Source: CBDAUN01 sp965214615
GTDB taxonomy: Bacteria; Pseudomonadota; Gammaproteobacteria; Arenicellales; JAJDZL01
Reading direction: 5' to 3'
Assembly: GCA_965214615.1 (NCBI GenBank)
Contig: OZ243952.1
Coordinates: 2,666,001-2,730,000 of the forward strand
DNA length: 64,000 bases
Shown piece by piece: positions 35,816 through 45,087 of the stretch. The notes below the pieces were generated by a model. The model saw nothing but the letters and a program-made list of their open reading frames with translations. It did no database searches and was not told the origin of the DNA. How positions within the stretch are numbered: position 1 is the first letter of the stretch; every line of letters starts with the position of its first letter. A program made the position numbers and the translations under genes.

Positions 35816-35858
35816 ATATGGCACACGGCTCTCGCCCGTTGCGGGCGTTGTGCCGTAT
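35816..35858. repeat. Long hairpin between the EamA and TPR genes
   Basis: Outer arms ATATGGCACA (35816-35825) and TGTGCCGTAT (35849-35858) pair with one G-T step. Inside is CGCCCG-TTG-CGGGCG (35833-35847). No T-tract follows on either strand. It may end the TPR transcript from 35978 or sit in the EamA leader. Confidence 0.6.
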
Positions 35859-35977
35859 CTTAGAACCTGTCGCGACATTCGGTCAGCGATTGCAAATGGC
35901 CCCGCACCCGAAGACCCGAATTCGGATCACGCGACGGGCTTGGGAAATGATGCGCCACAATTCGAATTTCAACGGAC

Positions 35978-37507
35978 TCATGTCTCGGGCCGAGGATCGG
36001 CGTTCAACTCGTCGCGCAAGCCGCGTGCGACAGCCAACTGCTCTTCGCCAAGCTCCGTATACTGGGCGTGGCTGGCATCCCTGAATACATCGACCGCGCA
36101 CTGAATCGCCTCGACCGCCTGCAGCGCGACGCCGGCATCGCCGGTCATTTCTGCAAGTTCGCGCCGTGCGACTCCAAGATTCGCCATCGCCATCGCCCAG
36201 GTCATCGGCGTATCTTCGCGAACACACTCGCTGAGCGCACTCTCGTACGATTCGGTCGCTTCGCGCATGATCTTCGGATCCAGTTCGCGCTGCGCGAGCT
36301 TTTGCAGCGCAGCGCCAAGGTTATTGCACGTCATCGCCCATTCGCCCGGATATCGATCCCGGCTGCGCTCGGACAATGCACTTCTGTAGGCGGCAGCCGA
36401 CTGCATCAGGGTGCGCGGGCCTTTTCGATGCTCGCCCAGCGCACGCAGCGCTGTACCGAGATTGTCCATCGTCGCGGCCCAGTGCTGCGGCGCACTGGCG
36501 CGGGTCCACACGCGCAGCACCCCCTTGTAGGCGTCTACCGCCCGCTTCATGGCCTTCGTGTCGTTTTCCTTGCGTCCGAGCAATTGCAGCACAGCCGCCA
36601 GATTATTCGTTGTCGACGCCCACTCGCGGGGATCGGAATGCTCGCTGAACCGGGTGAGCGCCAGTTCGAACGCCTGGGCCGAGCGCTTCAGAAGCTCATC
36701 GTCCGCCTGACGTCGTCCGAGCACTCCCAACGCATTGCCCAGACTGTTCTGGGCTGCGGCCCATTGCGACGAAGCAGCTTTCGGATCGAACAGGTCGCAG
36801 GCCTGGCTCAAGGACGCAATCGCATCTTCCAGATAGCGCGTCCCCCTGCGGCGCTGCCCGATCATGCCAAGCACTTCGCCGAGCAGTCTGAGACCTTGGA
36901 ACTGCCAGTCCACGGACCCGTTCGCGCGAGCAAGCGGAATCACTCGGCCGGTCAGCCGTTCAGCTGCAATCTCCAGGGCCGAGTCGTCACCGAACCACCG
37001 CCCGCAATCGCCAAGCGCGAGCGCTTCGCCATAGGCCGAACGCCACTTCAGTTCCAGGGGCGCATCCTGGATATTGCCGCATTCCGAGTAGATCCGGGCC
37101 GCTTCGCGATAGCTCAGCCGCGACGCTTCAAGTAGCGCCCGGCATTCCTGAACTGCCGCGGTCCCGGACAACTGATCATCGGCGGCGGCAGTCATCCGGT
37201 CGACAAGATCCACCAGCGTGTCAAACGAATCGAACCGCCCGGATTCGATTGCAAGCAGCAATTCATCGGCAGGTATGGCGAGCGGATGGCCCGTTTCATG
37301 ACGCGCGCGCACTTCGCCGAGCGCATCGCGAAGACTCGCGAGCCGAAACAGGCAGGTCTTTTGCAGATCGTGGCACTGCACCGGATCGACCTGGCATTCT
37401 TCGATACGCGCTGCGACCGGTTCAATGACGCGCGGCGATATGCAAAGCTCAGCCGCGAGCGATTCCATATCCGAGCCGGACATTCCGGCAGATTCGGCAC
37501 TGCTCAT
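35978..37507 (-). CDS. TPR-repeat protein with Trp-Ala/Asn-Leu-Gly repeats
   Basis: A 509-residue soluble protein. The C-terminal two thirds are five to six repeats of about 47 residues of the type WAATMDNLGTALRALGEHRKG...A...Y..AL.....R...P.QWA. These are TPR-like units with a recurring NLGxALxxLG and Trp-Ala boundary (WAAAQNSLGNALGVLG, WASTTNNLAAVLQLLG, WAMTCNNLGAALQKLA, WAMAMANLGVARRELA). The N-terminal about 150 residues are not repetitive. Such repeats form a superhelix for protein or peptide binding; the partner is unknown. The ATG at 37507 was chosen because the reading frame upstream is Cys/Arg-rich without family resemblance. Confidence 0.82.
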   Translation of the reverse strand: MSSAESAGMSGSDMESLAAELCISPRVIEPVAARIEECQVDPVQCHDLQKTCLFRLASLRDALGEVRARHETGHPLAIPADELLLAIESGRFDSFDTLVDLVDRMTAAADDQLSGTAAVQECRALLEASRLSYREAARIYSECGNIQDAPLELKWRSAYGEALALGDCGRWFGDDSALEIAAERLTGRVIPLARANGSVDWQFQGLRLLGEVLGMIGQRRRGTRYLEDAIASLSQACDLFDPKAASSQWAAAQNSLGNALGVLGRRQADDELLKRSAQAFELALTRFSEHSDPREWASTTNNLAAVLQLLGRKENDTKAMKRAVDAYKGVLRVWTRASAPQHWAATMDNLGTALRALGEHRKGPRTLMQSAAAYRSALSERSRDRYPGEWAMTCNNLGAALQKLAQRELDPKIMREATESYESALSECVREDTPMTWAMAMANLGVARRELAEMTGDAGVALQAVEAIQCAVDVFRDASHAQYTELGEEQLAVARGLRDELNADPRPET

Positions 37508-37706
37508 TGATTCACACTGATTCGGAATAATGCAGAATACCCGTTGCCGCCAGGCACATTGCGGCGGATCGCGGCCGCAGCGCCATGCCCTGCAAGCCAG
37601 TGCCGCGGGCACCGATGCGGGAAATGACGACCGCTGCCGCGGTCGCCATCATTTGTCACCGGCGCCGGATGCAAAACCGCAAAGCCTGCATCTTTGCGCC
37701 GCCCGG

Positions 37707-39539
37707 TCAGTCGACGATGTGATACACCGGCGCCTTTTCCAGTTCCCATTCGCCGGATTCGGGATCGCGGCGCGAGACGGTCAGCGCATGCCAGTTGTCG
37801 TCATCCAGCTTCATGAAGTCGCCGCGATAGTAGTAGCCCGGCCAGCGCGTCTCCTCTCGGAACAGCGTATGCTGAACCACGGATTCAGACGCAATCGTGC
37901 GGTGCTTCAACTCCCACGCCCGCTGCAGCTGATGCAGGTCTTCAGCGCCGATGTGGTCAAGGTCTTCCTGCAATGTCTGAAGCAGGTCCCAGCCCCGGCG
38001 AAGCATCGGCTCGTTGGTCATGTAGTTGTTGCTGATTCCGCCTGCATATTCGTCCATGATCTTTTCCAGACGCTGCAGGCCGTGAATGGGCAGAATGTAG
38101 TGCGGCGAGACAGTGCCGCCGACGATTTCATTGCGGCCGATCTTGTAGTTTTCCAGCGGCCTGTAAATGATCTTTTTCAGATCCTCGTACTGCTTCTCGG
38201 AAACCTTCACCTTGTCGTTGGCATGATCGCGGATGAACTTCACCGCAGCCTTCGCCGCAAGACGTCCCTCGGTGAATGAGCCGGACGAGAATGCGTGCGC
38301 CGTGCCGCCTAGCGCGTCGCCCGCGCCAAACAGTCCGTCCACAGTCATCATTCTGTTGTATCCCCAGTAGTATTCGTCCGGAGACACATCCTCAGGCCCG
38401 CTCGCCCAGGCGCCGGAGCATGTCGCGTGCGAACCCATCACGTAGGGCTCCGACGTGGTCAGTTCGGGATTGACGTATTTCGGGTCGATATCCTGGGAAG
38501 CCCAGACCACCGCCTGGCCCACCGTCATGCCAAGGAAATTCTCCCAGCCGATGATCTCCTTGTGCGGATCCTGAAATGCCTCCTTGGTCACCATATGGAT
38601 GGGTCCGCGTCCCGCCTTCATCTCTTCGATGAATGCGTGATTGCGCAGGCACGTCGGCGTCGGATGATGATCAATGTACTCGCCTACCAGATTCTTGGTG
38701 TGCTCGTACCAGGTGGACTCGTATTCCTGGCCGTACGCGTTCTGAGTATAGGTTTTCAAGTGCAGGAAGTACGCCCCGACCGGACCGTAGCCATCCTTGA
38801 ATCGGCAAAGAACAATGCGGTTCTCCATCTGCGTCATTTTTGCGCCGACCATGATCGGAAGCGCATACGCCGATGCCGAGCTCCAGGGCGCATACCATGT
38901 GCGGCCCATGCCTTCTCCGACCGAGCGCGGCTTAAAGATATGCGACGCACCGCCGGCGCCTACGATGACCGCCTTGGCGCGGAACACGTAGTAATCCCCG
39001 GTGCGGACATTGAAACCCACCGCGCCGCCAATGCGGTTGGGCTGGTTTTCGTCCATCAGAAGATGAGTCACCATGATGCGGTTGTAAATCTCGTCTGCCG
39101 ATTTTTTCGCAGCTTCAGCCACGATCGGCTTGTAGCTTTCTCCGTGGATCATGATCTGCCACTTTCCTTCGCGCTGATAGCGTCCGGTCTTCGGATCGCG
39201 CATCAGCGGCAGACCCCATTCCTCGAACTTGTGCACAGTGGAGTCCACGTGGCGCGCCATATCGTAGGCGAGATCCTCGCGCACCATGCCCATCAGGTCG
39301 TTGCGCGCGTAGCGGACATGGTCTTCGGGCTGATTCTCATCCCACTGCATGCCCATGTAGCAATTGATCGCGTAAAGCCCCTGCGCAACTGCGCCGGATC
39401 GGTCAATATTCGCCTTTTCGGCAACAACGACCTTAAGATCGCGGCCCCAGTAGCGCGATTCATAGGCAGCGCCAGTGCCGCCCATGCCGCCGCCGACGAC
39501 AAGAATGTCGCAGTCGACAAATACAGTCTTGATGCGCAT
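37707..39539 (-). CDS. aprA: Adenylylsulfate (APS) reductase alpha subunit
   Basis: A 610-residue FAD flavoprotein, close to the usual AprA length. FAD-binding GGGMGGTGAAYESRY (residues 16-30) and the succinate-dehydrogenase-like capping and FAD-closing segments (GLFGAGDALGGTAHAFSSGSFTEGRLAA) are present. The substrate region has HATCSGAWASGPEDVSPDEYYWG. With AprB it converts sulfite plus AMP to APS, the sulfur-oxidation direction, or the reverse in sulfate reducers. The operon order aprM-aprB-aprA and the presence of aprM, with no qmo genes, are typical of sulfur oxidisers. It overlaps the aprB stop by 1 base. Confidence 0.96.
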   Translation of the reverse strand: MRIKTVFVDCDILVVGGGMGGTGAAYESRYWGRDLKVVVAEKANIDRSGAVAQGLYAINCYMGMQWDENQPEDHVRYARNDLMGMVREDLAYDMARHVDSTVHKFEEWGLPLMRDPKTGRYQREGKWQIMIHGESYKPIVAEAAKKSADEIYNRIMVTHLLMDENQPNRIGGAVGFNVRTGDYYVFRAKAVIVGAGGASHIFKPRSVGEGMGRTWYAPWSSASAYALPIMVGAKMTQMENRIVLCRFKDGYGPVGAYFLHLKTYTQNAYGQEYESTWYEHTKNLVGEYIDHHPTPTCLRNHAFIEEMKAGRGPIHMVTKEAFQDPHKEIIGWENFLGMTVGQAVVWASQDIDPKYVNPELTTSEPYVMGSHATCSGAWASGPEDVSPDEYYWGYNRMMTVDGLFGAGDALGGTAHAFSSGSFTEGRLAAKAAVKFIRDHANDKVKVSEKQYEDLKKIIYRPLENYKIGRNEIVGGTVSPHYILPIHGLQRLEKIMDEYAGGISNNYMTNEPMLRRGWDLLQTLQEDLDHIGAEDLHQLQRAWELKHRTIASESVVQHTLFREETRWPGYYYRGDFMKLDDDNWHALTVSRRDPESGEWELEKAPVYHIVD

Positions 39540-40009
39540 CAGTAATAGACTCCCTGCTTAAATTTTGCCTTGTCGATCGTCGGCAAGCCGATTTCTATGT
39601 TCAAGGCATCCGGCTCGTAGCAAAGCAGCTGATTGTCGAGCGCTTCGGCGCTGGGAACCTCAAGATCTGCCAGCTTCGGGATTTTCTCGCCCCAGGGCTG
39701 CGTCGTAATCGGAGAGACAAAGTTCTTCTCGCGCCCATCCCGGAACTTGATTCGCCACGATATGGTGCCCTTTTCTTCCTCGCGCAGCACCCGGACGCTG
39801 TGGCCGAGCGGCGCGAAATCGGCATAGCCGCGCGCGTCGATCGCGTTCTGCGGGCATGCCTTGATACACGAATAGCACTCCCAGCACATGTTGGGCTCGA
39901 TATTTACCGCACGCCGATAGGTCTTATCGATGTGCATGATGTCCGAAGGACAGATGTCTACGCAATGGCCGCAGCCATCGCAACGGGTCATATATACAAA
40001 TGTTGGCAT
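39539..40009 (-). CDS. aprB: APS reductase beta subunit (two [4Fe-4S] ferredoxin)
   Basis: A 156-residue iron-sulfur protein with two cluster motifs: CDGCGHCVDICP (about residues 10-21) and CWECYSCIKACP (about 42-53). A C-terminal tail then wraps around AprA in known structures. It carries electrons between the FAD of AprA and the membrane, here probably through AprM. A CDGCGHCVDICP-type first motif without inserts fits AprB. It is translationally coupled to aprA (shared base at the stop/start). Confidence 0.96.
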   Translation of the reverse strand: MPTFVYMTRCDGCGHCVDICPSDIMHIDKTYRRAVNIEPNMCWECYSCIKACPQNAIDARGYADFAPLGHSVRVLREEEKGTISWRIKFRDGREKNFVSPITTQPWGEKIPKLADLEVPSAEALDNQLLCYEPDALNIEIGLPTIDKAKFKQGVYY

Positions 40010-40078
40010 ATTGAATAACTGTCGGATTAGTTGGTATTGATCAGTTCACCGGGCTTGATAGTACGCACGAATGCGCGC

Positions 40079-40873
40079 TCAGTAGTTGCGCGGCAGGGAC
40101 CGCTTGATTCCCAGCCCGAATTTCTCGGGCGCATCGGCGGGCTCGGGCAAATTGCTTCTTGATCCGTCGGCATCGGAAATGCGCTTTTGGAACGCCGCTG
40201 CCGGCTTAAAGAACATATGCGCGAACTTGGACCAGGGGACGCCGCCGAACAGCGTCAATGCGGCAGCGATGAATAGGACAAAAAACAGCCAGGCAAGGAA
40301 ATTCGCGCCAACCGCAAGAAAGAACGACCACACGAGCGCAAACGTCATACACGCCACCAGCGACACGACGAACAAATCCGCCGGAATGAATCGAAACTGT
40401 GATTGGCCCTCCGCCGTGACATCCGCACGAATGAAAAACCAGAACCAGTAGCCGCCGCCGCAGACCATCAACGCACCCAGATGCCAGATCAGCGGGTGCA
40501 GTACCGGGGTTTGCGACGCGGGGTCGCTGTAGCCGAAAATCATCGTGCACGTCGCCAGCACGAAAAGTATGAAGCCGTACATCGTCAGCAGATGGGCGAC
40601 TCTGCGGCGAGGATTGCAGAATTCGCCGGAAGCCAGCACATCGTGAACGGCTGCCGTCACCGCGATTCCGACCGTCTCGGCAGCGCCGACGCGGCGCGTG
40701 CTCCCCGATTTGGCCGCCTTCATGTTGTCAAAGAAATATCGGGCGCTCTTTTTGTGAATGACATCAAAGATCGTTCCAGCAATCACCAGCAGGAACATGA
40801 CCACCACGAAAGTCTTCATCGCAGCCGGCGGGATCGTTGTTGCGATCTCGTTAAAGGGGTTAGTCGTTATCAT
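40079..40873 (-). CDS. aprM: APS-reductase-associated membrane protein AprM
   Basis: A 264-residue inner-membrane protein with about five or six helices (for example TFVVVMFLLVIAGTIFDVI, LLTMYGFILFVLATCTMIFGY, LIWHLGALMVCGGGYWFWFFI) and conserved His residues in them. Its position directly upstream of aprB-aprA (69 bases) matches the aprMBA operons of purple sulfur bacteria and thiobacilli. There AprM is thought to connect APS reductase to the quinone pool in place of the QmoABC complex. This function is inferred in the literature from synteny, not read from sequence. Confidence 0.88.
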   Translation of the reverse strand: MITTNPFNEIATTIPPAAMKTFVVVMFLLVIAGTIFDVIHKKSARYFFDNMKAAKSGSTRRVGAAETVGIAVTAAVHDVLASGEFCNPRRRVAHLLTMYGFILFVLATCTMIFGYSDPASQTPVLHPLIWHLGALMVCGGGYWFWFFIRADVTAEGQSQFRFIPADLFVVSLVACMTFALVWSFFLAVGANFLAWLFFVLFIAAALTLFGGVPWSKFAHMFFKPAAAFQKRISDADGSRSNLPEPADAPEKFGLGIKRSLPRNY

Positions 40874-40927
40874 GAGTCAAGCATGCTCTCGTTTCTTTAG
40901 TTGAAGAAATCCGCATTCTAACGGAAT

Positions 40928-40955
40928 ATATTATTAGTTTAACGTAAGTAACCAA
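40928..40955 (-). promoter_or_regulatory. Candidate promoter of aprMBA
   Basis: Minus strand: TTGGTT (40950-40955), 16-base spacer, TAATAT (40928-40933), in an A/T-rich island 55-80 bases before the aprM ATG. Match to consensus is moderate. Confidence 0.3.
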
Positions 40956-41058
40956 TCAGTTCGTCAATTTCGGCAGTCAGTGCCAATCAGTCCTAAGGGG
41001 AGCGCTTCTGCTCCGGTGCCGGGCGAAGTCGCCTCGCTTGCGCCAAACATGAACTGCG

Positions 41059-42036
41059 CTATGCGATCAGCACAGTGGACCCTTGAGTCTTTCTCGCCTC
41101 CAAATCCCTATGCGCCTGCACAGCGTCGGACAAGGCGTAGCGCTGATTCACGTTGATCTTCACGGTGCCCGATTCCACATGCGAGCAAAGTTCCTCGGTC
41201 ATCGAGACCAGGGCATCGCGCTTCGCCGTGTAGGTCATCAGGGTCGGCCGCGTAATGTACAGCGATCCCTTTTCGCGCAAAATGCCCGGATTGAATGCCT
41301 CGACTTCGCCGGACGCCTGTCCGAAGCTCACCAGCAGGCCTCTCGGAGCGAGGCAGTCCAGAGACTTGAAAAAAGTTGTGGCGCCTACCGAGTCATAGGC
41401 TACGGGGACTCCGGCGCCATCGGTGATTTCGCGAACCCGTTCGACAAAGTCTTCGCGGGTATACACGACGGGATGGTCGCAGCCGTGCTCGCGCGCAATC
41501 TGCGCCTTTTCGTCGGTACCGACAGTGCCGATGACGGTCGCGCCGAGTGCCTTGGCCCACTGGCAGGCGATGAGCCCGACTCCGCCGGCCGCCGCATGAA
41601 ACAAGATGGTGTCGCCCGGCTTGACCTGGAAGCACTGGCGAAGCAGGTACTGCGTCGTCAATCCTTGAAGCATCATCGATGCTGCGGTCTCGTCTGAAAT
41701 TGCATCCGGCATCTTGACCAGGCGATGCGCGGGCATGACGCGCCAGTCCGAATACGCGCCGAGAGGCGGATTGGCGTATGCCACCCGGTCGCCGACTTGC
41801 AAGTCCGCTACGCCAGTGCCGAGCGACTCGACGATTCCGGCTCCCTCAAGCCCGTTGACAAAGGGACTGGTCGGTGCGGGATAGATGCCTTGACGAAAGT
41901 AGACGTCGATATAGTTCAGGCCGACCGCTGTCTGACGCAGCAGAACTTCGCCTTCGCCCGGAGTACCGGGATCGTAGTCTTCCCATTTCATCACTTCCGG
42001 CGCGCCGGTTTGGTAAATCTTCATTGCCTTGGGCAT
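41059..42036 (-). CDS. NAD(P)H:quinone oxidoreductase, zeta-crystallin-like MDR family
   Basis: A 325-residue medium-chain reductase of the quinone oxidoreductase group. It has the substrate-domain signature GLNYIDVYFRQGIYP, VGDRVAYA, and the NADPH-binding HAAAGGVGLIACQWAKALGA (about residues 145-164) followed by GTVGTDEKAQIAREHG. There are no zinc ligands (no GHE motif), consistent with a quinone or enone reductase. ATG 42036 has GGAG 6 bases upstream, preferred to the TTG at 42048. It ends far (185 bases) from aprM with no link in function that can be seen. Confidence 0.93.
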   Translation of the reverse strand: MPKAMKIYQTGAPEVMKWEDYDPGTPGEGEVLLRQTAVGLNYIDVYFRQGIYPAPTSPFVNGLEGAGIVESLGTGVADLQVGDRVAYANPPLGAYSDWRVMPAHRLVKMPDAISDETAASMMLQGLTTQYLLRQCFQVKPGDTILFHAAAGGVGLIACQWAKALGATVIGTVGTDEKAQIAREHGCDHPVVYTREDFVERVREITDGAGVPVAYDSVGATTFFKSLDCLAPRGLLVSFGQASGEVEAFNPGILREKGSLYITRPTLMTYTAKRDALVSMTEELCSHVESGTVKINVNQRYALSDAVQAHRDLEARKTQGSTVLIA

Positions 42037-42069
42037 TTGCTTCTCCAATCAATCAATAAAAAATGCGGG

Positions 42070-42849
42070 CTAATGGGTCGCCCTGGGTTTTCGCGCGTCG
42101 CGAATTCGCTCATAGGCGGCACGGATTTCCTTGGTCTTTTCCGTCGCCATCTCAATCATTTCATCCGGCAAGCCTTTTGACACCAGCTTATCAGGATGGT
42201 ACCGGCTCATCATGCGCCGGTAGGCGCGGCGGACTTCATTGTCATCCGCTTCGCTTTCGATTTCAAGAATCTTGTAGTCGTCGTGCAAGGACGGCTGGCC
42301 GGAGCCTCTGGAAACGCGCTCGTGCTCGAACACCTGTTCAAACTCGGCCTCGCTGAATCTGAGCCGCGACGCAATAAAGCGCAGCGAGGCCTCTTCGGCT
42401 TCGCTGATGCTGCCGTCTGCCAATGCGGCATGTACTTGAAACGAAAGGAATGCGCGAAGCAGATTCCGTGTGCGCTTGCACTCATCGTAGAACTGATCGA
42501 CAACCTGGTCGACCGGAAAATCAGGATCCTTGCCCTGATTGAACAGCTTGATCGCAGTTTCGCGCTGACCCGGCTGCAAATTCATGTGATTCATTACGGC
42601 ATTGACGTACTCGATTTCATCGCGAGTAACGTGGCCGTCGGCCTTCGCGATATGCCCGAGTACGGTAAAGGTGGCGACAAAGAACGACGTCTGGCGCCGT
42701 TCCTGCTTGGATCCGAAACTATAGTCGCCCTGGGTCGAGTCGCGTTTTTTCGTCACAGAACTGCCAAGCACTGCTCCGAGCACGGCGCCAATCGGCCCAA
42801 ACGCGAATGAACCGAGCACTCCGCCGAGTATTGCTCCCCACCAAGCCAT
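42070..42849 (-). CDS. djlA: DjlA-type co-chaperone (TerB plus J domain)
   Basis: A 259-residue protein. A Gly-rich N-terminal hydrophobic helix (GAILGGVLGSFAFGPIGAVLGAVLGSS, residues 5-31) anchors it to the membrane. A TerB-like alpha-helical domain (about 55-170) and a C-terminal J domain with the DnaK-stimulating HPD (SRYHPDKL, about residue 222) follow. DjlA stimulates DnaK at the inner membrane and influences envelope stress signalling. The Gly-zipper helix is typical of the family and mediates dimerisation. Length and order match DjlA fully. It is 33 bases from the next gene on the same strand. Confidence 0.93.
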   Translation of the reverse strand: MAWWGAILGGVLGSFAFGPIGAVLGAVLGSSVTKKRDSTQGDYSFGSKQERRQTSFFVATFTVLGHIAKADGHVTRDEIEYVNAVMNHMNLQPGQRETAIKLFNQGKDPDFPVDQVVDQFYDECKRTRNLLRAFLSFQVHAALADGSISEAEEASLRFIASRLRFSEAEFEQVFEHERVSRGSGQPSLHDDYKILEIESEADDNEVRRAYRRMMSRYHPDKLVSKGLPDEMIEMATEKTKEIRAAYERIRDARKPRATH

Positions 42850-43735
42850 AGAAGTATTAAATTAGATTTTCCGATTATTTCCAGCGATTGCCAGCCGCAG
42901 TCGTTTCCGGGCAGATCAAGCACGCATGCGGACGAGAATCACACTGCCCGAATACCCCGGGCCGATCCAATACAAAGTTGGGATTATACTCGCGCAATTT
43001 ATTTGCGATGCACCGTTGCGCAAGGATTTTCATACACACTTATTGGGAGCAAGCGCTCGCTTGGAGACATAAATTTGATCTGGACCGAATTTTCGATGTC
43101 GATGGCGCATGTTGATACGAACACGGGCTGCATCACAGTCAAACAGTACCGGTATCGGGAACACAGCATCCGTACCAACGAGGTGGCTGCGCGGACTTCA
43201 AAGCCGTGCACGCAAAGCGGGCGAGACGTGTTAACCAAGCTGTGCCGCGATTTTGGATTCACATACTGACCGGGCCGCCGAGAATGCACTCGCTTTCGGA
43301 GTGACCGCGCGCTGGTAAGATAATCGCCCCGACGTAGCGGCGACAATCAAGGGCAGTCGTCACGGCGGTTGCGCTGAACACGGAAATGCCAAAGTCATGT
43401 ACATGTGCAGGATCCTTGATGTTGCCGGCGAAGAAGGCTGTCGCGGAAAGATCTGGGCCCGATATCTGTGGTGGTTTCTTTCGGGCCGCACACCGGTCGT
43501 TCGATGCTCTGACAATCTGAAGTGTCGCGGCTTTGCCGCCTCGCTGGCAAGTGAACCGAACTTGGCGATTCAACACTGACTGCAGTCCCGGATCGGGCAG
43601 ACCGGCAAGGCCAATCGCATGTGTTTGCTATCGAGCACGCCTCGTACTCGACTATTCAAACTCGCCGCCAGTCCTTCTCGCCGCGCCAATGCGCGACAAG
43701 CCCTGCCCTGCTCCGCTCAGCCCATCGGCGCAAGT
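42850..43735. other. Gene-free stretch
   Basis: Nearly 900 bases with no supported gene. Frames of 60-115 codons on both strands (for example 43003-43269) show no family resemblance. No hairpin with a T-run or repeat array was seen. It may hold degraded sequence. Confidence 0.45.
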
Positions 43736-44947
43736 TCAATTCAATTCCCGTGCAATCGCATCGATTGCATCCAGTTCATCCAAAGAGAAATCCATATTGA
43801 GAAAGTCCGGCCAGGATGACAGGGACGCCACAACCAGATCACTCGACCTGTCCACATAGATCATCTGTCCGAATACGCCTGACGCCTTGATTTTTCCGCG
43901 ATCGACATCGCGAATCCAGAACTGGTTCTTGTAGGCGCCGCGCGGCCAGGCGTCGGCCCAGTAGGATCGGGCAAATGCCGCACAGTCGCCCTCGCTGAAC
44001 GTCTCGCGCACCCAGCTTTGCGGAACAATCTGCCGGTCCGGCCCGCGGCCGTCGCGAAGATAGAGCAACCCTACTCTGGCATAGTCTCGAAGCGCCGCGT
44101 TGAATCCGCCGTCTGCAAGGGCATATCCGCTTCGGTCTACGGTGTAGCATGCGTCAAACTCCGCGCCCATAGGCTGCCACAGCAATTCGCTGACCAATTC
44201 CGCGAGACGCCGACCGGTTGCCCGCTGCATGACCCACGCCATGACATCGGACTCGATCGAACGGTAGTCAAAAAATCCGCCATGCCCTGTCTCCTTGACC
44301 AGCTTGAGCGGAATGTCCAGCACACTCGACGGCGAATTGGCACGCGAAGGCTTCCATCCGGATGCATAGTCGACAAGCGCTATATCCGAATCCGGATCGC
44401 TGTAATTCTCGTTGAACCGGACTCCGCTTCGCATGTCCATGATCTGGCGAAGGTTCGCATCGCCATACCCGCTGCCATCAAGTTCGGGAATCAGTCGCGA
44501 CAGCGGAGCATCGCGATCAATGACGCCTTGATGGATCAGAATTCCGCATACGGTCCCCGTAATTGATTTTGCGACCGACTGCGAAAGATGCAAAGTCGAC
44601 GGACACATGTCATTGAAATACCGCTGGTAGACGATCCGCCCGCCATGAATGACTACGAATCCGTCCGTATAGGTTTGCTCAAGGACTTCGAGGACGGTGC
44701 GGCGCTTGCCGTTTCTAGGATGAACGACTTTAAGTTCATCAAGATCGCAATCGTCCTGCGCAAGATGCCAAACGGGGCCTGCGCCCCGGGGTACCGCGGC
44801 CGTCGGCAGGATTTCGCGGATGTGCTGAAACGACCAGCGGTTGTAAGGCGCGCGATCCCAGTTATCCAGATTGATTCGCTTGTCTTCAGGCGGCGGGAAT
44901 CCGACCATGATTCCCATCTCCCGGGCTGTCTTTGGACGTGTCTGCAT
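43736..44947 (-). CDS. Serine hydrolase of the beta-lactamase / NylB (6-aminohexanoate-dimer hydrolase) family
   Basis: A 403-residue cytoplasmic protein. The catalytic Ser-x-x-Lys is SVAK in LSQSVAKSITGTVCG and the Tyr motif is YRSIESD, as in NylB-like esterases and amidases. The later motif (RGAYKNQFWIRD, SGVFGQMIYVD) replaces KTG. No signal peptide, so it is not a periplasmic beta-lactamase. Members hydrolyse esters or amides of small molecules; the substrate is unknown. ATG 44947 has GGA 6 bases upstream; TTG 44971 would add 8 residues. Confidence 0.85.
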   Translation of the reverse strand: MQTRPKTAREMGIMVGFPPPEDKRINLDNWDRAPYNRWSFQHIREILPTAAVPRGAGPVWHLAQDDCDLDELKVVHPRNGKRRTVLEVLEQTYTDGFVVIHGGRIVYQRYFNDMCPSTLHLSQSVAKSITGTVCGILIHQGVIDRDAPLSRLIPELDGSGYGDANLRQIMDMRSGVRFNENYSDPDSDIALVDYASGWKPSRANSPSSVLDIPLKLVKETGHGGFFDYRSIESDVMAWVMQRATGRRLAELVSELLWQPMGAEFDACYTVDRSGYALADGGFNAALRDYARVGLLYLRDGRGPDRQIVPQSWVRETFSEGDCAAFARSYWADAWPRGAYKNQFWIRDVDRGKIKASGVFGQMIYVDRSSDLVVASLSSWPDFLNMDFSLDELDAIDAIARELN

Positions 44948-45087
44948 CAATTCAATTCCATCGTAGATCAATTCGCAATTTACAAGATTCGGTCACTTCA
45001 GACCGCGTTCCATGCATGGCAGGCACCGGACCAATTCACCGGACCGCCGGACATGCGCCAGTCGCAGCGTCACGCCCATTCGCGAAT

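Noticed and set aside
35978..37507. Repetitive DNA region that might be a CRISPR array or tandem repeat
   Set aside because: The repetition is at protein level (about 47-residue TPR units) with diverged DNA; there are no constant repeats and spacers.
43003..43269. Plus-strand frame of 88 codons that might be a transposase remnant
   Set aside because: No transposase motif can be recognised; the ending resembles no known family clearly enough to call.
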